From assembly GCF_037976325.1 (NCBI RefSeq), contig NZ_CP150265.1:6875001-6939000 (forward strand): 64,000 nucleotides of DNA, read 5' to 3'. Shown here piece after piece: positions 18,784 to 29,725 of the stretch. The notes beneath the pieces were generated by a model, which had not been told where the DNA came from, made no database searches, and saw nothing but the letters and a program-made list of their open reading frames with translations. Every line of letters begins with the position of its first letter. Positions within the stretch are counted from its first letter, which is position 1. Source of the DNA: Paenibacillus sp. FSL K6-3182 (GTDB lineage Bacteria > Bacillota > Bacilli > Paenibacillales > Paenibacillaceae). Position numbers and translations under genes: made by a program.

Positions 18784-19137
18784 TTAGTCGATTACTTCTC
18801 CGGAACGTTTCGCGATCCGAACTTTCTTGCCGTTGTCTAGCACTTTGTATCCGATACGTGTTACTTTACCGCTCTTCGGATCGATATGCATAACGTTTGA
18901 TACGTGAATTGGTGCTTCTTGTTCGATAATACCGCCCTGTGGATTAGCTTGTGATGGACGAGTATGTTTCTTAACAGTATTTACACCTTCTACAAGAACG
19001 CGATTTTCACGCGGGTATGCAGCGATAACGCGGCCCTTCTTACCTTTATCTTTACCGGTAATTACGATAACCGTATCGTCTTTTTTCACGTGCAATTTGT
19101 TGTTATGGGATTCGAGTACTTTTTTCAGCCTTGGCAT
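18784..19137 (-). CDS. rplX: 50S ribosomal protein L24
   Basis: 117 residues. KOW motif in [17 protein letters not shown]. An assembly-initiator protein of the 50S subunit. The N-terminal extension [16 protein letters not shown] is slightly longer than in B. subtilis; the ATG is supported by GGAGG. Confidence 0.96.
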   Translation of the reverse strand: MPRLKKVLESHNNKLHVKKDDTVIVITGKDKGKKGRVIAAYPRENRVLVEGVNTVKKHTRPSQANPQGGIIEQEAPIHVSNVMHIDPKSGKVTRIGYKVLDNGKKVRIAKRSGEVID

Positions 19138-19183
19138 GAGTTACACCTCCTGCACGCTTGTGCTTTCAAGCTTATATAGGTTG

Positions 19184-19552
19184 TTAGATTACTTCTGGAG
19201 CAAGCGATACGATTTTCATGAAATCTCTATCGCGAAGTTCACGGGCAACTGGTCCAAAGATACGTGTGCCACGTGGGCTTTTGTCTTCTTTAACGATAAC
19301 AGCTGCGTTTTCGTCAAATGCGATGTACGAACCGTCTTTACGACGAACCGAACGTTTTGTACGAACGATAACCGCTTTAACAACGTCACCCTTTTTGACA
19401 ACGCCGCCTGGTGTTGCTTGTTTTACTGAGCAAACGATCAAATCGCCGATGTGTCCAACGCGACGTCCCGTTCCACCAAGTACACGGATACACATCAATT
19501 GTTTTGCGCCAGAGTTGTCAGCAACCGCTAAGCGCGAAAATGGTTGAATCAT
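19184..19552 (-). CDS. rplN: 50S ribosomal protein L14
   Basis: 122 residues. [27 protein letters not shown] at the start and [13 protein letters not shown] near the end are typical. Forms inter-subunit bridges to 16S helix 14. Confidence 0.98.
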   Translation of the reverse strand: MIQPFSRLAVADNSGAKQLMCIRVLGGTGRRVGHIGDLIVCSVKQATPGGVVKKGDVVKAVIVRTKRSVRRKDGSYIAFDENAAVIVKEDKSPRGTRIFGPVARELRDRDFMKIVSLAPEVI

Positions 19553-19599
19553 TTCAACGTCCTCCTTTCGGAAAAATGCTCAGATACTGCATACGCTCA

Positions 19600-19863
19600 T
19601 TAGATAATTACAGCAACTTCAACAACTTCCACAAGTCTGAAGCGCTTATCTTTCGATAGCGGACGAGTCTCCATGATTTTCACGATGTCGCCAATCTTCG
19701 CTTGGTTATTTTCATCGTGCGCCTTAAATTTTTTCGTAACTTTAATGCGTTTATGGTACAATTCGTGTTTTTTATATGTTTCAATAGCAACTACGATTGT
19801 TTTATCCATCTTGTCGCTTACCACTTTGCCAATTAACACTTTGCGGGCATTGCGTTCGCTCAT
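19600..19863 (-). CDS. rpsQ: 30S ribosomal protein S17
   Basis: 87 residues from the ATG at 19863 ([22 protein letters not shown]), 6 bases after GGAGG. The open frame continues 8 codons upstream without a site. An early 30S assembly protein with an OB-like fold. Confidence 0.96.
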   Translation of the reverse strand: MSERNARKVLIGKVVSDKMDKTIVVAIETYKKHELYHKRIKVTKKFKAHDENNQAKIGDIVKIMETRPLSKDKRFRLVEVVEVAVII

Positions 19864-19913
19864 GTTCTTCCTCCTTCCTTCAGCCATGATTATGCATTCA
19901 TGTAAGGGATTTA

Positions 19914-20114
19914 CTAGCTGCTAATTCCGAGTTCTCTTTCACGCAAAATCGTTTTAGCACGAGCGATTCCTTTACGCACATCACGGATCCGAGTCGGGTT
20001 ATCCAATTGGCCAGTAGCCAGTTGGAAACGAAGATTGAAAAGCTCTTCTTTAAAACCAGCGACCTGTTGTTCAAGCTCAGCAGAGGTTAGGTTTCTAAAT
20101 TCACTAGCTTTCAT
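19914..20114 (-). CDS. rpmC: 50S ribosomal protein L29
   Basis: 66 residues ([25 protein letters not shown]), two long helices beside the tunnel exit near the SRP docking site. The start at 20114 overlaps the 3' end of rplP by 11 bp; the longer frame upstream is inside rplP. Confidence 0.95.
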   Translation of the reverse strand: MKASEFRNLTSAELEQQVAGFKEELFNLRFQLATGQLDNPTRIRDVRKGIARAKTILRERELGISS

Positions 20115-20538
20115 TTGCTTCACCACCCACTTCTTCACGCTTCACGAATTTAGTCTTGATTGGCAATTTATGAGCCGCAAGACGCATCGCTTCACGAGCG
20201 GTTTCTTCGGATACACCAGCAAGTTCAAACAGGATTTTACCTGGTTTAACTACGGCTACCCATTTCTCAACGTTACCTTTACCACTACCCATACGCACTT
20301 CAAGAGGCTTTTGAGTAATAGGTTTTGCAGGGAAAATCTTGATCCAAACTTTACCGCCACGTTTGATGTAGCGAGTCATAGCGATACGAGCCGCTTCAAT
20401 CTGACGGTTTGTGATCCATGATGGTTCTAGAGCTTGTAGACCGAATTCACCGAATGCTACTGTAGTGCCGCCTTTAGCGCGACCCTTCATATGACCGCGT
20501 TGTTGTTTGCGGTGTTTGACACGTTTAGGTACCAACAT
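20104..20538 (-). CDS. rplP: 50S ribosomal protein L16
   Basis: 144 residues. [24 protein letters not shown] and the core [25 protein letters not shown]. Helps position A-site tRNA near the peptidyl transferase centre. Overlaps rpmC slightly and follows rpsC by two bases. Confidence 0.97.
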   Translation of the reverse strand: MLVPKRVKHRKQQRGHMKGRAKGGTTVAFGEFGLQALEPSWITNRQIEAARIAMTRYIKRGGKVWIKIFPAKPITQKPLEVRMGSGKGNVEKWVAVVKPGKILFELAGVSEETAREAMRLAAHKLPIKTKFVKREEVGGEANES

Positions 20539-20540
20539 GA

Positions 20541-21203
20541 TTAGTTGCCTCCTTCCTGGGGAGCTTTCTTCTTAATCGGAAGGACTTCGCCGCGATAGAT
20601 CCATACTTTAACGCCGATACGGCCGTATGTTGTAGCCGCTTCAGCCGTGCCATAATCGATATCTGCACGTAGTGTATGAAGTGGTACTGTTCCTTCGCTG
20701 TAGCCTTCCGAACGTGCGATTTCCGCGCCACCGAGACGACCGCTAACTGCGGTTTTGATCCCTTTAGCACCTGAACGCATGGAGCGTTGAATTGCTTGCT
20801 TCAATGCGCGACGGAAAGATACACGACGCTCAAGTTGTTGTGCAATGCTTTCAGCTACAAGAATAGCGTCAAGATCTGCATGTTTGATTTCAGAAATGTT
20901 GATGTGAACTTTTTTGCCTTTAGAAATTTTACCAAGCTCAGTACGTAGGTTTTCTACCTCAGAACCGCCTTTACCAATAACCATACCTGGTTTTGCGGTT
21001 TGAATCGTAACGTTCACGCGGTTAGCTGCACGTTCGATCTCGATGTGAGAAACTGCTGCGTCTTTCAGCTTGTTTTTCAAATATTCACGGATTTTAACGT
21101 CTTCCATAAGAAGATCGCCGAAATCTTTGCCAGCGAACCATTTGGACTCCCAATCACGGATAACACCGACCCGGAAGCCTATTGGATTTACCTTTTGACC
21201 CAC
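20541..21203 (-). CDS. rpsC: 30S ribosomal protein S3
   Basis: 220 residues from a GTG at 21203 ([17 protein letters not shown]), 8 bases after GGAGG. The frame stays open upstream into rplV but without a site. It contains a KH domain ([13 protein letters not shown]) and the C-terminal domain; S3 helps form the mRNA entry channel and its helicase function. Confidence 0.96.
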   Translation of the reverse strand: MGQKVNPIGFRVGVIRDWESKWFAGKDFGDLLMEDVKIREYLKNKLKDAAVSHIEIERAANRVNVTIQTAKPGMVIGKGGSEVENLRTELGKISKGKKVHINISEIKHADLDAILVAESIAQQLERRVSFRRALKQAIQRSMRSGAKGIKTAVSGRLGGAEIARSEGYSEGTVPLHTLRADIDYGTAEAATTYGRIGVKVWIYRGEVLPIKKKAPQEGGN

Positions 21204-21216
21204 ACGTATTCCCTCC

Positions 21217-21552
21217 TTATTTTTCAGATACCACCAAGGTAATGTGGCTGGTTCTTTTATTGATCCGGCTTGCGCGACCCATCGCACGTGGACGGAAACG
21301 TTTCATCGTTGGCCCTTGGTTAACAAAGGCTTGCGAGATAACCAATTTGTTCACGTCAAGCTGGTAGTTATGCTCAGCGTTAGCAATCGCAGAGTTCAAC
21401 AGCTTCTCCAAAATTGGGGATGCAGACTTAGGCGTGTGACGCAAAATCGCGATTGCTTCGCCAACTTGTTTACCGCGAATCAAATCCGCAACAAGCTGTG
21501 CTTTACGAGGTGCAATACGAATATATTTAGCGTGCGCTTTAGCTTCTGGCAT
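21217..21552 (-). CDS. rplV: 50S ribosomal protein L22
   Basis: 111 residues. [26 protein letters not shown] and the beta-hairpin tip [19 protein letters not shown], which forms the tunnel constriction with L4. No macrolide-resistance type change is obvious. Confidence 0.97.
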   Translation of the reverse strand: MPEAKAHAKYIRIAPRKAQLVADLIRGKQVGEAIAILRHTPKSASPILEKLLNSAIANAEHNYQLDVNKLVISQAFVNQGPTMKRFRPRAMGRASRINKRTSHITLVVSEK

Positions 21553-21595
21553 GTAGGAACCTCCTCTCGTTCAGTTAGAGATGTTTAAGGGCAAA

Positions 21596-21877
21596 TTAAC
21601 GTCTGCCCGTTTTTTTGTCTTCACCGGCATGGCCTTTATACGTACGAGTTGGTGCAAATTCACCAAGCTTGTGTCCAACCATATCTTCCGTTACATATAC
21701 AGGCACGTGCTTGCGTCCGTCATATACCGCAAACGTGTGACCTATGAATTGTGGGAAAATGGTCGAGCGGCGGGACCAGGTTTTGATAACGACCTTTTTC
21801 TCAGCTTCGTTCAATACCTCGACTTTTTTAAGCAGGTATCCGTCAATAAACGGACCTTTCTTTAAACTGCGACCCAT
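21596..21877 (-). CDS. rpsS: 30S ribosomal protein S19
   Basis: 93 residues from the ATG at 21877 ([18 protein letters not shown]) behind GGGAGG. Conserved [16 protein letters not shown]. Sits in the 30S head with S13. Confidence 0.97.
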   Translation of the reverse strand: MGRSLKKGPFIDGYLLKKVEVLNEAEKKVVIKTWSRRSTIFPQFIGHTFAVYDGRKHVPVYVTEDMVGHKLGEFAPTRTYKGHAGEDKKTGRR

Positions 21878-21944
21878 TTGTGTTCCTCCCTTCAAATAAG
21901 CGGTAGCGATACTTTCGTATCACGCGGTTTTTATCAAGCAGCTA

Positions 21945-22775
21945 TTATTTCGTGCGACGACGAATAATGTATTGGCTTGATGCTTTTTTCTTCTTACGTG
22001 TTTTGTAACCAAGAGTTGGTTTACCCCATGGTGACAACGGAGATTTACGTCCGATTGGAGCACGGCCTTCACCACCACCGTGTGGGTGATCGTTAGGGTT
22101 CATGACAACACCACGTACAGTAGGACGATTGCCTAACCAACGGTTACGGCCGGCTTTACCGATTTTCACGAGTTCGTGATCTTCGTTACCAACAGAACCA
22201 ATTGTTGCACGGCAAGTGTTCAAGATACGACGAACTTCACCTGAAGACAAACGAACGGATACATAGTTTTCTTCTTTACCAAGAAGTTGAGCACTAGTAC
22301 CAGCTGCACGAACAAGTTGTCCGCCTTTGCCTGGTTTCAATTCGATGTTGTGGATAACTGTACCGACAGGGATATTAACAAGCGGCATTGCATTGCCGGG
22401 TTTAATATCAGAGCCTACTCCAGATACCACTTGATCTCCAACTTTCAAACCTTTAGGAGCGATGATATATGCTTTTGCACCATCAACATAATGGATCAAA
22501 GCGATGTTGGAAGAACGGTTTGGATCATACTCGATCGTAGCTACGTTACCAACGATACCGTCTTTAGTACGTTTGAAGTCGATGATACGGTATTTACGTT
22601 TGTGTCCGCCGCCATGGTGACGAACCGTAATTTTACCTTGGTTGTTGCGTCCAGCTTTTTTGAAAAGTGGAGCAAGCAACGATTTCTCCGGTGTACTTGT
22701 CGTGATCTCTTCGAAAGTCGAGACCGACATGTTACGACGTGCAGGAGAGGTCGGTTTGTACTTTTTAATAGGCAC
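21945..22775 (-). CDS. rplB: 50S ribosomal protein L2
   Basis: 276 residues. The OB and SH3-like core is followed by the conserved C-terminal [16 protein letters not shown] containing the His implicated in peptidyl transferase support. Uses a GTG start at 22775 behind GGAGG. Confidence 0.98.
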   Translation of the reverse strand: MPIKKYKPTSPARRNMSVSTFEEITTSTPEKSLLAPLFKKAGRNNQGKITVRHHGGGHKRKYRIIDFKRTKDGIVGNVATIEYDPNRSSNIALIHYVDGAKAYIIAPKGLKVGDQVVSGVGSDIKPGNAMPLVNIPVGTVIHNIELKPGKGGQLVRAAGTSAQLLGKEENYVSVRLSSGEVRRILNTCRATIGSVGNEDHELVKIGKAGRNRWLGNRPTVRGVVMNPNDHPHGGGEGRAPIGRKSPLSPWGKPTLGYKTRKKKKASSQYIIRRRTK

Positions 22776-22792
22776 TTTGATTTCCTCCTTTT

Positions 22793-23086
22793 CTAAACAG
22801 ACGTTTCAAAGAATTCAAGTTCTTTGCTATCAGCGCTCAATTGAACGATGGCTTTTTTCCAATCCGGTCTGTATCCGCTATGTTTACCATAACGTTTCGG
22901 TTTACCCGCAACACGCATTGTGTTAACGCCGGTTACTTTTACTTTAAAGATTGATTCAATCGCAAGTTTGATTTCAGTTTTGTTTGAACGAAGATCAACT
23001 TCGAAAACATACTTTTTATCAACCATGTAATCGCTCGTACGTTCCGTGATAACCGGGCGCTTGATAATATCGCGTGGATTTTTCAT
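22793..23086 (-). CDS. rplW: 50S ribosomal protein L23
   Basis: 97 residues. [20 protein letters not shown] and the loop [15 protein letters not shown]. Docking site for trigger factor and SRP at the tunnel exit. The start overlaps the rplD stop by one base. Confidence 0.96.
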   Translation of the reverse strand: MKNPRDIIKRPVITERTSDYMVDKKYVFEVDLRSNKTEIKLAIESIFKVKVTGVNTMRVAGKPKRYGKHSGYRPDWKKAIVQLSADSKELEFFETSV

Positions 23087-23709
23087 TACGCAAGCACCTC
23101 CTGTACTTTCTCTACTGCTTCTTTAGTGATGATAAGGTTGTCATGCACCAAAACATCCAGAACATTGATGCCGTCAGCTGCAACGAACTTCACACCTGGG
23201 ATGTTACGAGCAGACAATGCTACGTTATCTTCATAATTAGCCGTTACTACAAGAGCTTTGCGGCCAACTTTAAGGTTGCTTAGAATTGCTGCGAATTCTT
23301 TCGTCTTAGGAGCTGCAAATGTCAGTTGATCCAAAACGATAATCTCGTTTGCAATCACTTTCGAAGACAATGCTGATTTAATCGCTAGACGACGAACTTT
23401 CTTAGGAAGTTTGAAGCCATAAGAGCGTGGAGTAGGTCCGAAAACCACACCGCCGCCAACCCATTGCGGGGAGCGAATACTACCTTGACGAGCACGGCCA
23501 GTACCTTTTTGTTTCCAAGGTTTACGACCGCCACCACGTACTTCGGAGCGTCCTTTAGTTTTGTGATTGCCGAAGCGTTCAGATGCTTGTTGATTAACAA
23601 CAGCACTGTGCAAAACGTGAACATTTGGTTGAATTCCGAAAACCGTTTCAGCCAGTTCAAGTTCGCCCACTTGCGCGCCACTCACGTTATATACTGTTAC
23701 TTTTGGCAT
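23086..23709 (-). CDS. rplD: 50S ribosomal protein L4
   Basis: 207 residues. The loop [28 protein letters not shown] reaches the tunnel wall and looks wild type for macrolide binding. L4 autoregulates the S10 operon in gamma-proteobacteria; whether this happens here is unknown. Confidence 0.97.
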   Translation of the reverse strand: MPKVTVYNVSGAQVGELELAETVFGIQPNVHVLHSAVVNQQASERFGNHKTKGRSEVRGGGRKPWKQKGTGRARQGSIRSPQWVGGGVVFGPTPRSYGFKLPKKVRRLAIKSALSSKVIANEIIVLDQLTFAAPKTKEFAAILSNLKVGRKALVVTANYEDNVALSARNIPGVKFVAADGINVLDVLVHDNLIITKEAVEKVQEVLA

Positions 23710-23737
23710 TTCCTGTTCCTCCTTTCTTTAAGATCAA

Positions 23738-24361
23738 TTATTTCTTAACAGTTTGCTTAACTTTTACGAATCCGTTTTTCGGGCCCGGAATCGAACCTTT
23801 TATTAGAAGAACGTTACGTTCTACATCTACACGGATAACTTCAAGCTTTTGAATCGTAATTGTTTCGTGACCCATATGTCCTGGAAGGCGTTTGCCTTTC
23901 GGTACACGGTTCGCTTGGATAGAACCCATCGAACCTGGTCCACGGTGGTAACGGGAACCGTGAGACATAGGACCCGTGCTTTGTCCCCAACGTTTGATAA
24001 CGCCGGCAAAGCCTTTACCTTTTGAAATACCTGTTACGTCAACGAATTCGCCTTCTGTGAATAGGTCAGCTTTAACTTCTTGGCCAACTTCATAATCACC
24101 TAGATTAATTCCGCGAATTTCACGAACGTAGCGCTTAGGTGTTGTGTTAGCTTTTTTAGCGTGACCAGCTTCTGGCTTGTTCGATCTGCTCTCCTTCTTA
24201 TCGGAGAAACCGAATTGAACTGCTTCGTAGCCATCGTTTTCTTGGTCTTTCTTTTGAAGTACTACGCAAGGTCCAGCTTCGATAACCGTTACAGGAACGA
24301 CATTACCTTCAGCAGTAAACACTTGAGTCATACCAAGTTTTTTTCCTAAGATACCTTTCAT
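23738..24361 (-). CDS. rplC: 50S ribosomal protein L3
   Basis: 207 residues. [15 protein letters not shown] at the N-terminus and the central loop [17 protein letters not shown] near the peptidyl transferase centre. One of the two assembly-initiating 50S proteins. Confidence 0.97.
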   Translation of the reverse strand: MKGILGKKLGMTQVFTAEGNVVPVTVIEAGPCVVLQKKDQENDGYEAVQFGFSDKKESRSNKPEAGHAKKANTTPKRYVREIRGINLGDYEVGQEVKADLFTEGEFVDVTGISKGKGFAGVIKRWGQSTGPMSHGSRYHRGPGSMGSIQANRVPKGKRLPGHMGHETITIQKLEVIRVDVERNVLLIKGSIPGPKNGFVKVKQTVKK

Positions 24362-24402
24362 GTTGACACCTCATTTCCTTTCTATAATCGCATATGCTGA
24401 TA

Positions 24403-24840
<438 letters not shown>

Positions 24841-24845
24841 TCAAT

Positions 24846-24874
24846 ATTATACCGAATCTAATAGGCAAATGCAA
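24846..24874 (-). promoter_or_regulatory. Strong sigma-A-type promoter of the S10 operon
   Basis: TTGCAT (24869-24874), 17-base spacer, perfect TATAAT (24846-24851) on the minus strand. It would drive the ribosomal protein run from rpsJ. Confidence 0.8.
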
Positions 24875-24955
24875 CATAAAGTTTCTTCTTTCTTTATACC
24901 CTCATACAACTGCGGAAAGATCGTCAATAATGCATTGCAATCTATCCTTACATTC

Positions 24956-25019
24956 GCCCATTATGTCCCTTATTACAAGTATCTAGTACACTATCATTAT
25001 AATAACGGACTTAATGGGC
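24956..25019. repeat. 64 bp imperfect inverted repeat upstream of the rpsJ promoter
   Basis: The arms GCCCATTATGTCCCTTATTA and its partner (ending at 25019) match at about 18 of 20 positions around a loop that itself contains a small AGTA/TACT pairing. No T run. The rest of the 551 bp region 24712-25262 holds the rpsJ leader, its promoter, this element, the transporter terminator, and about 135 bp of transcribed 3' sequence without a visible gene. Confidence 0.5.
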
Positions 25020-25086
25020 GCTATATGATTATATACATCATCCGGATGAAAATACACCACCAAATAACGCCAACCTTCACATTTAC

Positions 25087-25125
25087 AAAAAAAACACGCA
25101 GCGACCACATGTCGCTGCGTGTTTT
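25087..25125 (-). terminator. Terminator of the ABC transporter operon
   Basis: Perfect 15 bp stem (25091-25105 with 25111-25125), 5-base loop, followed on the minus strand by eight T. About 140 bp after the ATPase stop codon. Confidence 0.9.
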
Positions 25126-25262
25126 CCTTCTATAATAACAGAGTTGAAGTGAAGTATCCGCAGGCTCTGATTCTACTTGTTTAGAAGGTGCAGGCAGCTA
25201 TGACTTTTCTAACAGAGCTGCACACTCTCCATCCAACACTTCATATTCAGAGTTATAACGCC

Positions 25263-26057
25263 CTAACCAAGTACGATACGATCATCCGCAAGTTTCTTTC
25301 CGCTTATCAACTCAAACTCACCTAGCAGTTGTTGTACAGTAAGATCCTTTTTGCGTTCTTCTGGTACATCAAGTATAATCCGGCCTTTGTCCATCATAAT
25401 AAGTCGATTGCCTAGGCGTATAGCCTGCTCCATATTATGAGTAACCATAAGCGTGGTCAAATTCATCTCGCGAACTAGGTTTTCCGTTAAAGTCGTAATG
25501 AGCTCCGCTCTTGAAGGATCAAGCGCTGCCGTATGTTCATCAAGCAATAAGATTTGCGGTCTTGTAAAGGTAGCCATTAATAGGCTTAACGCTTGGCGTT
25601 CTCCACCTGACAATAAACCCACCTTTGCCCCAAGTCGATTTTCGAGACCTATACCGAGGCGCTGCAGCTCTTTCTTAAAAATGGCACGTTTTGCGCGTGT
25701 TACACCAAAGGAAAAACCACGTGACTTTCCACGAGCATAAGCTATCGCTAAATTTTCTTCAATGGACATACGTGGCGCTGTTCCTGCCATCGGATCCTGA
25801 AATACTCGGCCAATCCAGCGGCTGCGCTCATATTCCGATAGATGACTTATATCGTTGCCGTCAATTCGCACTTCGCCCGCGTCCGGCTTCATCACGCCGG
25901 ATATAATGTTCATTAATGTAGATTTGCCTGCTCCGTTACTACCGATAACCGTAATAAAATCGCCTGGCTTCATAATAAGATTGGCACCTACGAGCGCTGT
26001 CTTCTCATCAACGGTACCAGGATTAAACAGCTTGGACACTTTAGCGATCTCCAACAT
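25263..26057 (-). CDS. ABC transporter ATP-binding protein
   Basis: 264 residues. Walker A GSNGAGKST, Q-loop around GRVFQDPMAG, signature LLSGGERQ, Walker B ILLLDEHTAALD and H-loop VTHN are all intact, so it is an active ATPase. It is the energising subunit for the permease and lipoprotein encoded just upstream; its start overlaps the permease stop by one base. The system resembles TrpXYZ-type importers (PF04392 binding protein); the substrate cannot be read from sequence. Confidence 0.93.
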   Translation of the reverse strand: MLEIAKVSKLFNPGTVDEKTALVGANLIMKPGDFITVIGSNGAGKSTLMNIISGVMKPDAGEVRIDGNDISHLSEYERSRWIGRVFQDPMAGTAPRMSIEENLAIAYARGKSRGFSFGVTRAKRAIFKKELQRLGIGLENRLGAKVGLLSGGERQALSLLMATFTRPQILLLDEHTAALDPSRAELITTLTENLVREMNLTTLMVTHNMEQAIRLGNRLIMMDKGRIILDVPEERKKDLTVQQLLGEFELISGKKLADDRIVLG

Positions 26058-26971
26058 TAGCGTCCACCTCCAGGTTGAATATTATCCAAGGATGCCAGCA
26101 TTTCTGCCGTTCGTCTTTTGGCTATATTCTTTTGCTTCCATGTTCTTCTTATCGTAGGTATGATCAATGCAAAAATGATAATTACTGCTGTAATAAGCTT
26201 CATATCAGAAGCATCCAACCATTCAACACGTAGTGCAAATGCATAAATAATTCGATAAATAATCGAACCAAGTATAACAGCCAAAGTTGCTCTAAAGATT
26301 GTGCGGGATCCGAATATCGCTTCACCAATTATTACGGATGCAAGACCAATAACGATCATTCCAATACCCATGCTATTATCCGCATATTTATTGTAATGTG
26401 CGACTAATGCACCTGAGGTTGCAACTAGTGAATTCGACAAAGCTACGCCAAAAATCGTCGTAACATCTGTATTTGCACCAAAGCTGCGAATCATTCGAGA
26501 GTTATCCCCAGTTGCACGAAGACTCAATCCGAGATCCGTTCGGAAAAATAGATCGAGAACCAACTTAACCACAACGACAAAAATGATCATAACAACTAAT
26601 GTGGATACATTACTAAATAGATTTTCCTGTCCCCTTAAGGAAACGTTTGGTTTTCCCAAAATTCTTAAATTGATTGAATACAGTGCTATCATCATAATAA
26701 TGCCTGACAATAGTCCGTTTATTTTACCCTTTGTATGGAGTAAGCCTGTACATGTACCCGCTATAGCCCCACCTGCAAATGCACACAATACCGCAATCCA
26801 TGGAGCTGTTCCATTAACCGTCATAACCGTACCGATAGCTGCGCCTGTTGTAAAGCTGCCATCTACCGTCAAATCCGGAAAATCAAGAATTCGAAACGTT
26901 ATATATACTCCAAGTGCCATAAGCGCATACAATAATCCACTCTCTAAAGCTCCCTGCATTGATACGAGCAT
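26057..26971 (-). CDS. ABC transporter permease (branched-chain amino acid/TrpY type)
   Basis: 304 residues from the ATG at 26971, 8 bases after AAGGAGG (an upstream in-frame start at 27022 has no site). Eight or more hydrophobic segments in the BPD_transp_2 style, for example GLLYALMALGVYITFRIL and IGLASVIIGEAIFG. Works with the ATPase downstream and the binding lipoprotein upstream. Confidence 0.9.
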   Translation of the reverse strand: MLVSMQGALESGLLYALMALGVYITFRILDFPDLTVDGSFTTGAAIGTVMTVNGTAPWIAVLCAFAGGAIAGTCTGLLHTKGKINGLLSGIIMMIALYSINLRILGKPNVSLRGQENLFSNVSTLVVMIIFVVVVKLVLDLFFRTDLGLSLRATGDNSRMIRSFGANTDVTTIFGVALSNSLVATSGALVAHYNKYADNSMGIGMIVIGLASVIIGEAIFGSRTIFRATLAVILGSIIYRIIYAFALRVEWLDASDMKLITAVIIIFALIIPTIRRTWKQKNIAKRRTAEMLASLDNIQPGGGR

Positions 26972-27069
26972 ATGACATACCTCCTTTTTCATAACAAGGG
27001 GGTGAACGAGTAGCCCGGTCACCCCTTTTGAACTTATGAGCCTATTATTTTTAGCAAATGAATTTTAAT

Positions 27070-28113
27070 TTACTCGATAATGTTGTTTGCTTGATCTTTA
27101 ACGAATGCTTTCATCTCGTCAGTAACTGTAATGCCTTGCTCAGCTGCTGCTTTCAAGTTGAAAATGAAGTCAAGCTTCTGTGGCACTGTAACATCCATGT
27201 CTGCTGGTTTTTTACCATTTTTCAAAATCTCTACTGCCATTTGGCCAACTTCATAACCATGATCGTAATATTTGAAGCCTACTGCCGCAAAAGCACCTTT
27301 TTCTACCGTATCACGGTCAGCAGAGAAGAATGGAATATCATTTTTATTAGCCACTTCAATAATAGCATCAACGCCGCTAACAACCATATTATCCAAAGTG
27401 ATGTAGATAGCTTCTACACGGCCAACTAGTGATTCTGCCGCTTGTTTAACATCTGAAGAGTTCGCTACCGAAGCTTTAACGAGCTTAATGCCATGTTCAG
27501 CAAGTGCCTTTTCAGCAATGTCGCCCATTACAACCGCATTTGGTTCTCCTTCATTAATAACAAGGCCCACATTTTTTACATTAGGAAATTGAGCAGCGAT
27601 AAAATCCATCGTTTGTTTAATGGCATCTGGATTCGTATCAGAAGCACCAGTAACATTTCCTCCTGGAGCTTTCAATTGTGTAACGATTCCTGCATCAATT
27701 GGATCTGTAACTGCAGCGAATAATACAGGGATGTCCTTGACTTCATCAGCCAAGCTTTGTGCAGTCGGAGTTGCAATTCCTAATGCAAGGTCACTTTTAC
27801 TTGATTTAATCTTTTGTGCAATTGTAGCAATATTCGCTTGCTCACCTTGCGCATTATTGAAGTCGATTTTAAGATTTTTGCCTTCTTCAAATCCACCATC
27901 TTTTAGTGCTGCAATAAAGCCTTCGCGCGTTGCATCCAATGATGGGTGCTCAACAATTTGTGAGATCGCGATCGTATACTGTTTCTCACTGTTGCCTGAG
28001 CCCGATTTATTTCCTTCGTTCTCTGTGCCTGCTTTACCTGAGTTTGCACCACATGCTGCTGTTACTACCATAACTGAAGCTAATACCAAGCTAAGTATAA
28101 ATTTTCTGTTCAT
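27070..28113 (-). CDS. ABC transporter substrate-binding lipoprotein (PF04392 type)
   Basis: 347 residues. Signal peptide with lipobox VTAAC after residue 16, then a charged linker and a two-lobed binding domain starting YTIAISQIVEHPSLDATREGF, typical of the ABC_sub_bind (TrpX-like) family. Ligand unknown; relatives bind aromatic amino acids or related compounds. First gene of the operon, with its own promoter and a 150-base leader. Confidence 0.92.
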   Translation of the reverse strand: MNRKFILSLVLASVMVVTAACGANSGKAGTENEGNKSGSGNSEKQYTIAISQIVEHPSLDATREGFIAALKDGGFEEGKNLKIDFNNAQGEQANIATIAQKIKSSKSDLALGIATPTAQSLADEVKDIPVLFAAVTDPIDAGIVTQLKAPGGNVTGASDTNPDAIKQTMDFIAAQFPNVKNVGLVINEGEPNAVVMGDIAEKALAEHGIKLVKASVANSSDVKQAAESLVGRVEAIYITLDNMVVSGVDAIIEVANKNDIPFFSADRDTVEKGAFAAVGFKYYDHGYEVGQMAVEILKNGKKPADMDVTVPQKLDFIFNLKAAAEQGITVTDEMKAFVKDQANNIIE

Positions 28114-28272
28114 TCTTCAAACCCCTCTCATCATATAAATTCTCTTGTAATGAAGCCGTTTGCAAAAAAACATGTACAGCAAAGCATTATCGCTTTCTAT
28201 CATTAAAGCCTATTTCGGTGCGGAATGACTTCAATTAATAAGTGAAGGACAAGCTCTACCTACTATTCCTTA

Positions 28273-28302
28273 ATATTAAATGGGCTTAAGGCATACAGTC
28301 AA
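28273..28302 (-). promoter_or_regulatory. Promoter of the ABC transporter operon
   Basis: TTGACT (28297-28302), 18-base spacer, TAATAT (28273-28278) on the minus strand. The 306 bp gap 28114-28419 otherwise holds the tuf terminator and a 5' leader with a weak AAAGC/GCTTT hairpin followed by seven T. Confidence 0.65.
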
Positions 28303-28360
28303 TGAATAGTTATTTGTAAAATTAAGTAAGAAGCCCTATTGACCGTTATACATAGAAAAA

Positions 28361-28390
28361 TAAAAAGCCCTCACCGAAGTGAGGGCTTTT
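28361..28390 (-). terminator. Terminator of the str operon after tuf
   Basis: Perfect 12 bp stem (28363-28374 with 28379-28390) with a stable TTCG tetraloop on the minus strand, followed by T-rich sequence. Confidence 0.9.
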
Positions 28391-28419
28391 GTCATTCATA
28401 GCGGCTAAGCCGCAATGAA

Positions 28420-29610
<1,191 letters not shown>

Positions 29611-29725
29611 TGAACTTGAGCCTCCTCAATTTAACATCATATTTTTTATGTGTGGCCGACATTTGGCTCGCAAGCAAACCAAAATGACGGCAAAAGCAAT
29701 TTGTTGAGCGCTAGTCCAAAAACGA

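Noticed and set aside
28114..28270. T-box or known riboswitch before the ABC importer
   Set aside because: No TGGAACCGCG-type T-box sequence and no recognisable riboswitch core could be found.
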